Below the pieces are notes generated by a model, which saw only the letters and a list, made by a program, of their open reading frames with translations, ran no database searches and was not told the origin of the DNA. Shown piece by piece: positions 1-6,667 of a stretch of DNA of 9,008 bases (the first letter of the stretch is position 1; every line of letters begins with the position of its first letter). Source of the DNA: Myxococcales bacterium (GTDB lineage: Bacteria > Myxococcota > Polyangia > HGW-17 > SLPX01); NCBI GenBank assembly GCA_007131745.1, contig SLPX01000244.1:1-9008 (forward strand), read 5' to 3'. A program made the translations under genes and the position numbers.

Positions 1-1947
1 ATCGTGGGTCTCGACGGCCTGGACCCCGAGCGTACAAGCCGTTTGATTTCCGAAGGCCGTCTGCCCAACCTGAAGAGATTGCAGAACCAGGGAAAATTTC
101 ACAAACTCGACACCACTTACCCCGCCATGTCGCCGGTAGCGTGGAGTTCATTCGCCACCGGCGCCAAACCTTGCAAACACTCAATATTCGATTTCTTGGC
201 GCCGGACCCTAATTCGTATCTTCCCGTCCTTTCATCCGCGAAAATTTCTCCGCCACGACGAAGCTTTTCAATCGGACGGTTCAAGATTCCGCTGGGTAAA
301 CCCGAGATCACCCTCCTCAGACGAAGCCGGTCTTTTTGGAAGGTTCTCTCCGAGTTCCGCGTTCCGTGTTCCATCCTGCGCGTACCCATAACCTTTCCGC
401 CTGAAAAATTCGGAGGAACCCTCCTTTCAGCTATGTGCGCCCCTGATCTGCTCGGCACCCAGGGGACTTACACCCTTTTTACGACCGAAACCAAAGAAAA
501 CACAGGTTCTGTAAGCGAAGGAAGGACGCGAAGACTTTCAGACGAAAACGGAGTTTATAAAGGAATCATAGAAGGGCCGGATGACCCCATGAGGGGCGAA
601 AACAAACCCCTTACCCTGGAGTTTACCCTAACCCGCGCATCCGACGGTTTCAAAATCCGGATCGGAAAAGAAACCGTGTCCGCAACATTAAATAAATATA
701 CCCCCTGGGTGAAACTGGAGTTTCGCACTCTTGCGTCCATCAAGATCAGGGGAGCATGCCGTTTTCGGTTACTTGCGACGGAACCTCATGTAAGGCTGTA
801 TGTAACACCGCTGAACCTGCACCCTGAAAATCCCGCAATGCCCATTTCGCATCCTTCCTATTTTTCGGTTTTTCTCTCCAAGTTGACAGGAGTTTTCGCA
901 ACCCTGGGTTTGGCCGAAGACACGTGGGCCCGAAACGAAAACATCATAGACGACCGGGCTTTTCTAGAGCAAACCGCGGACATCCACGAAGAACGGGAAC
1001 GCATGTTTTTCGAAATGCTGAAGCGGACCCGCAAGGGGTTGGTCGCCTGTGTGTTCGATGCAACCGACCGCGTACAGCACATGTTCATGAAACAGGCTGA
1101 GAACAAAGAAAGCAAGACCGTTGCGGACAATCATGGAGCCACCCGTTTCCGCAACGCTCCTTCGCACCTGGCTGTCGACGCGGTGTACGAAAGCATGGAT
1201 GAAATGATCGGGCGAGTTTTCAAGATGGTAAACATTGAAGACAAAAAGAACCTTTTGATTGTTCTCTCAGATCATGGATTCAAAGCTTTTCGTAGAGGCG
1301 TGAACCTGAACGCCTGGCTGCAGGAAAACGGATATCTGGTGCTGAAAAAAAACAGCGATGGCTCAAAGGAGTGGCTCCGGGGTGTCGACTGGGAAAAAAC
1401 CCGGGCCTATTCAATCGGCCTTGCCGGCATTTACCTGAACAGGAAAAACAGGGAACGCCGGGGCATAGTGGAACCGGGAGCAGAAGCGGACAAACTGGCT
1501 CGAGAGATTGCCGACAAGCTGAGCGGTCTTAAAGATGCAAACGGACCGGAAGGCGAAAACAGTATTGCGATCCGTAAAGCATACACCGCGCAAGATATTT
1601 ATTCGGGCCCGTACAAAGCTCAGGCACCGGATATCGTAGCAGGATACGCAGAAGGGTACCGCGCTTCTTGGGCCGGAGCAAAGGGTTGTGTGGAAGGCCC
1701 GGTGTTCGAGGACAATGAAAAAGCATGGAGTGGGGATCATTGCATCGATCCCGCTCTGGTCCCGGGGGTTCTTTTCACGAACCACAGCTTAGATGCAAAT
1801 GGCCGACGGCCCTGCATAATCGACATCGCGCCGACCGTGCTTTCCATGTTCGGCATTCCCAAGCCCGCGTACATGGACGGTGAGGACCTGAGCCGAAATA
1901 TTGCGGGTGATGTAGACGTGCAAGAAAGCGAAGCAGATAATGATTAG
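1..1947 (+). CDS. AP-superfamily phosphodiesterase/phosphotransferase, 5'-truncated by window edge
   Basis: This is a partial gene: the reading frame is open at base 1, and the first visible residues (IVGLDGLDPE) match the core strand that lies about 55 residues into the next gene's product, so the true start is upstream. Numbering from the codon at 4, the metal and nucleophile residues of the type I phosphodiesterase/nucleotide pyrophosphatase branch of the alkaline phosphatase superfamily are visible: D4 (GLDGLD), nucleophile S43 (MSPVAW, codon at 130), D355 and H359 (TDRVQH), D423-H424 (LSDHGF), and H579 (WSGDHC). Residues about 150-310 form a beta-rich insertion shared with the downstream paralogue. 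An RExxGxV motif (483-489) is also shared with both other AP enzymes here. The family hydrolyses or transfers phosphate esters using two metal ions; the substrate cannot be read from sequence. Cellular location is unknown because the N-terminus is missing. The stop codon lies inside the next gene's start (ATGATTAG), which suggests translational coupling. Confidence 0.9.
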   Translation: MVGLDGLDPERTSRLISEGRLPNLKRLQNQGKFHKLDTTYPAMSPVAWSSFATGAKPCKHSIFDFLAPDPNSYLPVLSSAKISPPRRSFSIGRFKIPLGKPEITLLRRSRSFWKVLSEFRVPCSILRVPITFPPEKFGGTLLSAMCAPDLLGTQGTYTLFTTETKENTGSVSEGRTRRLSDENGVYKGIIEGPDDPMRGENKPLTLEFTLTRASDGFKIRIGKETVSATLNKYTPWVKLEFRTLASIKIRGACRFRLLATEPHVRLYVTPLNLHPENPAMPISHPSYFSVFLSKLTGVFATLGLAEDTWARNENIIDDRAFLEQTADIHEERERMFFEMLKRTRKGLVACVFDATDRVQHMFMKQAENKESKTVADNHGATRFRNAPSHLAVDAVYESMDEMIGRVFKMVNIEDKKNLLIVLSDHGFKAFRRGVNLNAWLQENGYLVLKKNSDGSKEWLRGVDWEKTRAYSIGLAGIYLNRKNRERRGIVEPGAEADKLAREIADKLSGLKDANGPEGENSIAIRKAYTAQDIYSGPYKAQAPDIVAGYAEGYRASWAGAKGCVEGPVFEDNEKAWSGDHCIDPALVPGVLFTNHSLDANGRRPCIIDIAPTVLSMFGIPKPAYMDGEDLSRNIAGDVDVQESEADND

Positions 1948-3961
1948 CACAGGGTTCGGAAAAACCCCGTTTCATTCAGGCAAAAAGACGTGCATAGACG
2001 CCGCGGTCGCGGTTCTCATTGCACTCGCCGCGTTGTCTATATCATCCCATGGGTGCAGCGGAGAAGATGTGCCCAAACTCAGTTCTCATCCCAAAGGGAT
2101 TATCATCCTCGGGCTGGACGGACTGGACCCCCTGGTTCTCGAAGAATGCTTTCGCCGGGGCCTCACCCCGCGAATGCAGGCCATGGCCGAAAACGGGACG
2201 TTTGTTCCGCTCGGAACGAGCACCCCTCCGCAAAGCCCGGTGGCGTGGGCCGATTTCATCACAGGAATGGACCCATCGGGCCACGGAATATACGATTTCA
2301 TTCACCGGGATCTTCAAACCATGTCCCCCTACCTGTCGACATCCCGGACCGAGCCGCCTAAGTATACCCTGACAATCCGCGACTGGGTTTTGCCGCTGAG
2401 TTCCGGAAGCGTAACCTTGCTCAGAAAGGGTCGCCCTTTCTGGGAGTATCTGGTCGACAAGAAAATCCCGGCCGTTGTAGTCAAACTTCCTTCTCACTTC
2501 CCGCCCGAGGGCCGGGCAAAGGTACTTTCGGGAATGGGAACCCCGGATCTCATGGGCACTTACGGAACCTTCCAACTCTGGAGCGACGACCCTGGGTGGG
2601 CGGAAAAGAATCTTCAAGGCGGTATCTTTCACGAACTCGGGTTCACGAGAGGCAACCGCGCTGAAACCATTGTTCAAGGTCCGCCCAATCCGATGGACAG
2701 GCTGTCCAGGCCGATCAATATACCGGTAGAAATCATACGAGACCGCACAGAACCGGTGGTTTTGATACGAGTTCAGGAAAATGAAATCATGCTGGCGGAA
2801 TCGGAATGGTCGGATTGGATACAAGTGAATTTTTCGCCGGGCCTGTTGGCCGGTTCCATTCCGGGCATAGTGCGATTCTACGTTAAAAGCGTGCATCCCC
2901 GAACTACCGTGTACCTGAGCCCAGTCAACATCGATCCTATGGAACCCTCAATGCCTGTTTCCACTCCCCCGTCATACAGCCGGGACCTGGCGGAACACGT
3001 CGGCCGGTTCTACACGCAGGGCATGGCGGAAGACACAAAGGCTTTTGAATCAGATGTTTTCACAGACGCTGAGTTCCTTGAACTGGCCGAACAAATCCTG
3101 GAAAACCGGGTGCAGATGCTCAGGACCGAACTGGAGCGTTTCAGGGGAGGCCTTTTGTTCGTCTATTTTTCATCCACGGACCAGGTGAGCCACATGTTCT
3201 GGAGAACTCTTGATCCGGAATCCGAACATTTCATCGAAACGGACGATAATCCCATATACCGCCTTTACACGCGAATGGATGAAGTCGTGGGTGAAGTGCT
3301 GGATACGATGCGTCCGAACACCGAACTCATAATCATGTCGGACCATGGTTTTGCAAACTGCTCAAGAAATTTCGGACTTAACACGTGGCTTGCGCAACAA
3401 GGCTGGCTTACACCCAAGGCCGCGATGGAAGGAAAAATGCGAGGGCCGCTGGACTACATCGATTGGTCCCGGACGCAAGCATACGGAATGGGGCTGAACG
3501 GACTCTACATAAATCTTGAAGGCAGAGAGCCGCACGGCACTGTACCCCGATCCGAAAGGACCGCTGTACTCAACCGCATCGGCAATCAGCTCAGGAATTT
3601 CAGAGATCCCGAAAACGGACAACAAGTGGTCACCAGGACATTTATCCTGCCGATCCGGGAAGCAGGAAATAACGCTCCCGACATGATCGTGGGATACAAC
3701 CGCGGATACCGATGCGCAGGCGAATCCGCGGTCGGCGGGATGACGGAAAACGTGCTGGAAAGGAACACCGACAAGTGGAGCGGTGATCACTCCATGGATC
3801 CGGCCCTGGTACCTGGTGTTTTCCTGAGCACGATGCGAACGGATCACTCGGACCCGGCGTTGGTGGACATCGGCCCCACCGTGCTGGAATTTTTTGACAT
3901 CGATCCTCCCGGACGAATGATCGGAAAGAATCTTTTCGAAAAGGAGACAAAGGAGAAATAA
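1940..3961 (+). CDS. Exported or membrane-anchored AP-superfamily phosphodiesterase/phosphotransferase (paralogue of upstream gene)
   Basis: A 673-residue protein. A basic N-terminus is followed by a hydrophobic stretch at about 20-36 ending in SSHGC (Cys39). It is therefore either a signal anchor or a lipoprotein with a non-standard lipobox (Ser at -3, His at -2), and the enzyme should face the periplasm. AP-superfamily residues are complete: D60 (GLDGLD), nucleophile S99 (QSPVAW), D414 and H418 (TDQVSH), D468-H469 (MSDHGF), H617 (WSGDHS). Residues about 211-365 form a beta-rich insertion, including EWSDW (289-293) and LSPVNIDP (326-333), which is also present in the upstream protein but absent from the third AP enzyme here. 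The two proteins align along their whole visible length, so this is a diverged tandem duplication. The ATG at 1940 overlaps the preceding gene by 8 bases with no strong ribosome site. No other ATG, GTG or TTG start would keep the whole signal segment. Likely activity is phosphodiester hydrolysis or phospho-group transfer on an envelope substrate; the substrate is unknown. Confidence 0.9.
   Translation: MISTGFGKTPFHSGKKTCIDAAVAVLIALAALSISSHGCSGEDVPKLSSHPKGIIILGLDGLDPLVLEECFRRGLTPRMQAMAENGTFVPLGTSTPPQSPVAWADFITGMDPSGHGIYDFIHRDLQTMSPYLSTSRTEPPKYTLTIRDWVLPLSSGSVTLLRKGRPFWEYLVDKKIPAVVVKLPSHFPPEGRAKVLSGMGTPDLMGTYGTFQLWSDDPGWAEKNLQGGIFHELGFTRGNRAETIVQGPPNPMDRLSRPINIPVEIIRDRTEPVVLIRVQENEIMLAESEWSDWIQVNFSPGLLAGSIPGIVRFYVKSVHPRTTVYLSPVNIDPMEPSMPVSTPPSYSRDLAEHVGRFYTQGMAEDTKAFESDVFTDAEFLELAEQILENRVQMLRTELERFRGGLLFVYFSSTDQVSHMFWRTLDPESEHFIETDDNPIYRLYTRMDEVVGEVLDTMRPNTELIIMSDHGFANCSRNFGLNTWLAQQGWLTPKAAMEGKMRGPLDYIDWSRTQAYGMGLNGLYINLEGREPHGTVPRSERTAVLNRIGNQLRNFRDPENGQQVVTRTFILPIREAGNNAPDMIVGYNRGYRCAGESAVGGMTENVLERNTDKWSGDHSMDPALVPGVFLSTMRTDHSDPALVDIGPTVLEFFDIDPPGRMIGKNLFEKETKEK
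3951..3955 (+). promoter_or_regulatory. Ribosome binding site for the 102-residue repeat protein
   Basis: AGGAG lies 11 bases before the ATG at 3967, inside the last codons of the preceding gene. A second AAGGAG sits ten bases further upstream (3941-3946). This is the clearest Shine-Dalgarno sequence in the window, and the doubled site may mean that the small protein is made in greater amounts than its neighbours (inference). Confidence 0.6.
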
Positions 3962-3966
3962 TAGAC

Positions 3967-4275
3967 ATGGCCAAAATCAAGACGCCCAAAGCGTTGAAAT
4001 CCAGAGTACGGGAGGCCGCATCCCGTCATGGATACAAAAACGGAGATGAACTGGCCCAAAGCCTTGTCCGCAGGGGCCTGAAATCCCTCGGCATAAAACC
4101 GGATTCCAAAAAAATGTACGACCAGGTGAAAAATGCCTCGGACGCGGCCGGCTATTCATCGGCAGAAGAGTTGATCCAACACCTCGTTGAAAAGGGGCTC
4201 GGCGCGTACGAAGATCCGGATACCGATCCCGCCAAGGTGGAAGAACGCCTCAGGGGCCTGGGCTACATCGAATAA
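3967..4275 (+). CDS. Small repeat protein with helix-Gly-Tyr-helix units and LGYIE tail
   Basis: A 102-residue, highly charged soluble protein with no signal peptide or membrane segment. It contains two ungapped repeats exactly 40 residues apart (about 10-41 and 50-81), each of the form V-x2-A-x4-G-Y-x4-EL-x-Q-x-LV-x2-GL. A half-unit at 91-100 (VEERLRGLGY) keeps the same V-x7-GY spacing. The first unit reads ASRHGYKNGDELAQSLV and the second SDAAGYSSAEELIQHLV. The GY-S-x-EEL pattern resembles the two-helix part of ribbon-helix-helix-like proteins, but a clear leading DNA-binding strand is not evident, so a DNA-binding call would be speculative. The C-terminal LRGLGYIE tail resembles the C-terminal LxxLGY motif seen on many sulfatase-fold proteins, including the last gene here. 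The gene lies 5 bases after the preceding stop and 14 before the next start, so it is part of the operon. The function is not recognised; a small adaptor or regulator of the neighbouring enzymes is a guess. Confidence 0.85.
   Translation: MAKIKTPKALKSRVREAASRHGYKNGDELAQSLVRRGLKSLGIKPDSKKMYDQVKNASDAAGYSSAEELIQHLVEKGLGAYEDPDTDPAKVEERLRGLGYIE
3994..4266 (+). repeat. Coding repeat: two full units plus a half-unit in the small protein
   Basis: Two protein-level repeats of about 32 residues start 120 bases apart (codons 10 and 50 of the small gene), with 11 identical residues in about 31: V14/V54, A17/A57, G22-Y23/G62-Y63, E28-L29/E68-L69, Q31/Q71, L33-V34/L73-V74 and G37-L38/G77-L78. The final ten residues of this span (91-100) repeat only the first half of the unit, ending at the GY pair. 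The DNA copies have diverged, so the duplication is old. Confidence 0.7.
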
Positions 4276-4289
4276 CCGGAAAACATAAG

Positions 4290-5105
4290 ATGACCCGCGT
4301 CGCTCACATACTTCATCGCGTAATAAGGATCTCCCTCGCCCCTTTCGATGCAATGGATCCCATGCTCGGCCTAACCCTTCTTTCCGTGGTTACCGGGATC
4401 GCAATGCTATGGGTTTTCGGAAAGACAACCCCCCAGGCGAAAATACGGATCGCTAAAGACCGCATGACCGCGGCGATCTATGAAGTAAGGCTGTACCTTG
4501 ATTCGCCTGCGAGAGTCGCTGCTGCGACCGCCCGCATGCTGGGATGGACCACCGTTCACTTGGCGCTTATGCTGCCCGCATTTGTAGTAATTGGACCGCC
4601 CATGGGCCTTATGCTTCTTCACATGGACATGCGATACGGCAAGACTGGTCTTCCGATCGGAGAACCCGTGCTGGTAAAAATCCAAGTGGACAATGAAAAA
4701 ACCGCCCGCAATATCCGAATAGATATGGATTCAAACGAATCGGTGCTTGTCACCGCGCCCCGGCTTTTCGTGGAAGATGAAAAAACACTTTACATCCGCA
4801 CGGTGATAACCGAACCCGGCAACCATACACTTGTACTGAATACAGGTCAAAGCAGGGTCGAAAAAAGACTCGCGGCGACTCCTGATCCTCGGACATGGAG
4901 CCCTACAAGGACAGCAGGGTTTGCATTGTTGTGGTCTCAAACAACTGAACCGCCGCTTCGGCCGGGCGGGCCGATTAAAATGATCTCGGTCCGCCACCCT
5001 CCAAACAACCGGCGATGGGCCGGACTGCCTTGGTGGGGATACTGGCTGCTCATATCAATGGGCGCGGCCGTGCTTCTCGGTCGACGGCTGGGAATTGAAC
5101 TTTGA
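4290..5105 (+). CDS. Integral membrane protein with cytoplasmic basic helix and extracytoplasmic beta-rich domain
   Basis: A 271-residue protein of a family I know only as hypothetical. An N-terminal basic, amphipathic stretch (1-19) precedes a first membrane helix (about 25-44). Then come a charged helical segment (45-83, including KIRIAKDRM and EVRLYLDSP), a long hydrophobic segment broken by GPP (about 86-111), a beta-rich domain (about 120-240) and a last membrane helix (about 248-264) followed by GRRLGIEL. By the positive-inside rule the 45-83 helix and the C-terminus would be cytoplasmic and the 112-247 domain periplasmic. A membrane helix, a basic cytosolic helical segment and a second membrane segment, in that order, recall the Oxa1/YidC/EMC3 insertase superfamily. 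This is only a topological resemblance; no diagnostic residue is visible. The gene sits in the operon between AP-superfamily genes, so it may be the membrane partner or carrier for their substrate (inference). The start has only a weak ribosome site. Confidence 0.85.
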   Translation: MTRVAHILHRVIRISLAPFDAMDPMLGLTLLSVVTGIAMLWVFGKTTPQAKIRIAKDRMTAAIYEVRLYLDSPARVAAATARMLGWTTVHLALMLPAFVVIGPPMGLMLLHMDMRYGKTGLPIGEPVLVKIQVDNEKTARNIRIDMDSNESVLVTAPRLFVEDEKTLYIRTVITEPGNHTLVLNTGQSRVEKRLAATPDPRTWSPTRTAGFALLWSQTTEPPLRPGGPIKMISVRHPPNNRRWAGLPWWGYWLLISMGAAVLLGRRLGIEL

Positions 5106-5120
5106 CCATTGTGAAAAATG

Positions 5121-5127
5121 GGAAGAG
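5121..5127 (+). promoter_or_regulatory. Ribosome binding site deciding the start of the third AP enzyme
   Basis: GGAAGAG ends 7 bases before the ATG at 5135. It favours that ATG over the in-frame TTG at 5102 and GTG at 5111, which lack a comparable upstream site. The TTG option would overlap the preceding stop codon (TTGA), a common coupling arrangement, so it is not excluded. Confidence 0.5.
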
Positions 5128-5134
5128 CATTGAA

Positions 5135-6538
5135 ATGAAAAAAGCAAAAAACTTAAAGGTAATGGTCATAGGCCTCGACTGCCTCGCGCCCGAGCTGGTT
5201 TTTGAGAAATGGAGACATCGTCTCCCCACGTTAGATCTTTTGATGTCCGAAGGTGTTTGGGGACCTCTCAGAAGTGTTGATCCGCCTATCACAATTCCAG
5301 CATGGAGTTGCATGACCAGCGGCTACAACGCTGCCCAACTCGGCTTGTACGGGTTCCGCCACAGGCGACTGGGCAGTTACCATGACCGGTACCTGGCTTT
5401 TTCCGGCCATGTAAAAAAGCCCAGGATCTGGGACCATCTGAATGACCACGGTTTTTCCACCGGGATGTTGGGCGTTCCCCAGACCTACCCGCCGAAACCG
5501 GTAAACGGCTACATGGTGTCCGGTTTCCTGGCCCCTTCAAACCAATCCATCTACACTTACCCGGACCCGATACGGGATGAAATCGAAGATTTGGTCGGAG
5601 AATACCGACTGGACGTAGATGATTTCCGTTCAGAAGACAAAAACCGCATCCTGAAAGATATCCGCGAGATGACATGCATGCGGTTCGATGTCTTTGAATA
5701 CCTTATACGTACCCGCCCCACCGACTTTGCAATGATGGTGGAAATCGGCCCCGACCGGATGCACCATGCTTTCTGGAAATACTCGGACCCAACGCATCGG
5801 TTTTACGAAAAAAACAGTGCGTTTAAAGATGCTATCGTTGAATATTACGAACTCCTGGATTGCAAACTCGCCGGCCTCCTGGAAAAGATTCCCGCGGACA
5901 CCCACGTCTTCGTTGTTTCGGACCACGGCGCCCAGCCCATGGCCGGCGGATTTTGCATCAATGACTGGCTTCGGCTTCAGGGGTTGCTCACCCTGAAAAA
6001 AGAACCGGAAAACCCGACTAAATTCGACGAATCCATGGTCGACTGGTCAGCCACAAAAGCATGGGCGTGGGGAGGTTACTATGCAAGGATCTTCATAAAC
6101 CTGGAAGGCAGAGAACCGCAGGGAAGAGTTTCTCCCGAAAGATACGAAGACCTGTTGAGGGAAATTTCCACCAAGCTTCAGGTTGTAAATGAAAAAGATT
6201 CGGACACTCCGATCGGAAACAAGGTCCTGAGACCGGATGAAATATCGCCCGAAAGAAAAGGGCTGGGGGATTATCCTGATCTCATGCTGTATCCCGGAAA
6301 TCTTCGCTACAGGGCGATCGGCAGCGTGGGCAACCCGGACATCTTCGTAGACTGTAACGACACGGGGCCGGACGACGCGAATCACGCCATGGACGGCGTT
6401 TTCATCTACCGCGGCCCAGCGTGCCGGGGTGCATACCGCGATGATCTTCGATTGCTCGACGTGGGGCCCACGATTTTGAAGCTCTTTGACATCAATCCGC
6501 CTGAGGACGCGGCAGGAAGCCCCATGTACCTAGCGTAA
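5135..6538 (+). CDS. Cytoplasmic AP-superfamily phosphohydrolase/phosphotransferase (COG3379-like)
   Basis: A 467-residue enzyme from the chosen ATG; the longer TTG start at 5102 would give 478. The N-terminus MKKAKNLKVMVIGLD runs straight into the catalytic core, so there is no signal peptide and the enzyme should be cytoplasmic. Key residues: D15 (GLDCL), nucleophile T53 (PITIPAW; Thr where the other two have Ser), D207 and H211 (PDRMHH), D263-H264 (VSDHGA) and H417 (DANHAMDG). It lacks the beta-rich insertion of the first two AP proteins, which explains its shorter length, but keeps the GREPQGRV loop (325-332) and the C-terminal DVGPTILKLFDI element. It resembles the widespread group annotated as predicted AP-superfamily phosphohydrolase or phosphomutase (COG3379), whose substrates are mostly unknown. 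It follows the membrane protein gene by 29 bases and belongs to the same operon. It is probably not a phosphomutase specifically; a phosphodiesterase or phospho-group transferase is equally likely. Confidence 0.88.
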   Translation: MKKAKNLKVMVIGLDCLAPELVFEKWRHRLPTLDLLMSEGVWGPLRSVDPPITIPAWSCMTSGYNAAQLGLYGFRHRRLGSYHDRYLAFSGHVKKPRIWDHLNDHGFSTGMLGVPQTYPPKPVNGYMVSGFLAPSNQSIYTYPDPIRDEIEDLVGEYRLDVDDFRSEDKNRILKDIREMTCMRFDVFEYLIRTRPTDFAMMVEIGPDRMHHAFWKYSDPTHRFYEKNSAFKDAIVEYYELLDCKLAGLLEKIPADTHVFVVSDHGAQPMAGGFCINDWLRLQGLLTLKKEPENPTKFDESMVDWSATKAWAWGGYYARIFINLEGREPQGRVSPERYEDLLREISTKLQVVNEKDSDTPIGNKVLRPDEISPERKGLGDYPDLMLYPGNLRYRAIGSVGNPDIFVDCNDTGPDDANHAMDGVFIYRGPACRGAYRDDLRLLDVGPTILKLFDINPPEDAAGSPMYLA

Positions 6539-6559
6539 TCCCGGAACCGGCACCCGGGA
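6539..6559 (+). terminator. Possible weak hairpin after the AP-gene operon
   Basis: TCCCGG (6539-6544) pairs perfectly with CCGGGA (6554-6559) around a 9-base loop, starting directly after the stop codon at 6538. Only a short TTTT follows (6564-6567), not a proper U-tract, so this could be a weak terminator, an mRNA-stabilising hairpin or chance. Confidence 0.25.
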
Positions 6560-6611
6560 ATGATTTTCTGCAAAATGGGTTATCAAGAAAAAGCATGAAT
6601 CGGCAAAAACA

Positions 6612-6641
6612 TTGAAACCGATCGAACAATGGCCGAATAAA
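6612..6641 (+). promoter_or_regulatory. Possible sigma-70-type promoter for the sulfatase-fold lipoprotein gene
   Basis: TTGAAA (6612-6617), five of six matches to TTGACA, is followed after 18 bases by AATAAA (6636-6641), four of six matches to TATAAT. It lies in the only sizeable intergenic gap of the window, 27 bases before the gene's start. The surrounding AT-rich sequence makes chance matches likely. The rest of the gap (6539-6667) shows nothing else beyond the hairpin at its left end and a 12-codon ORF that I regard as noise. Confidence 0.3.
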
Positions 6642-6667
6642 AGCAAAACCGAAAGCGAGAATTTTTG

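Noticed and set aside
2042..2896. Long open frame of 284 codons on the - strand
   Set aside because: It lies wholly opposite a gene with complete catalytic motifs, shows no recognisable domain, and has a low-complexity, Arg/Pro/His/Gly-rich composition typical of antisense shadow frames.
3967..4275. Toxin-antitoxin antitoxin or CopG-type repressor interpretation of the small protein
   Set aside because: The GY-S-x-EEL units look ribbon-helix-helix-like, but there is no toxin gene beside it, no clear DNA-binding strand, and it sits in the middle of an enzyme operon without a divergent promoter or operator.
5102..5134. Upstream TTG (5102) or GTG (5111) start for the third AP enzyme
   Set aside because: The ATG at 5135 has a well-spaced GGAAGAG, and the catalytic core starts only about nine residues later. 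The longer start adds just 11 residues without any feature, though TTGA overlap coupling keeps it possible.
6561..6599. 12-codon ORF in the gap before the last gene (starts ATGATTTTC, like the downstream gene's second ATG)
   Set aside because: It is too short, has no ribosome site, and the shared nine bases are easily explained by chance; no leader-peptide features such as repeated regulatory codons.
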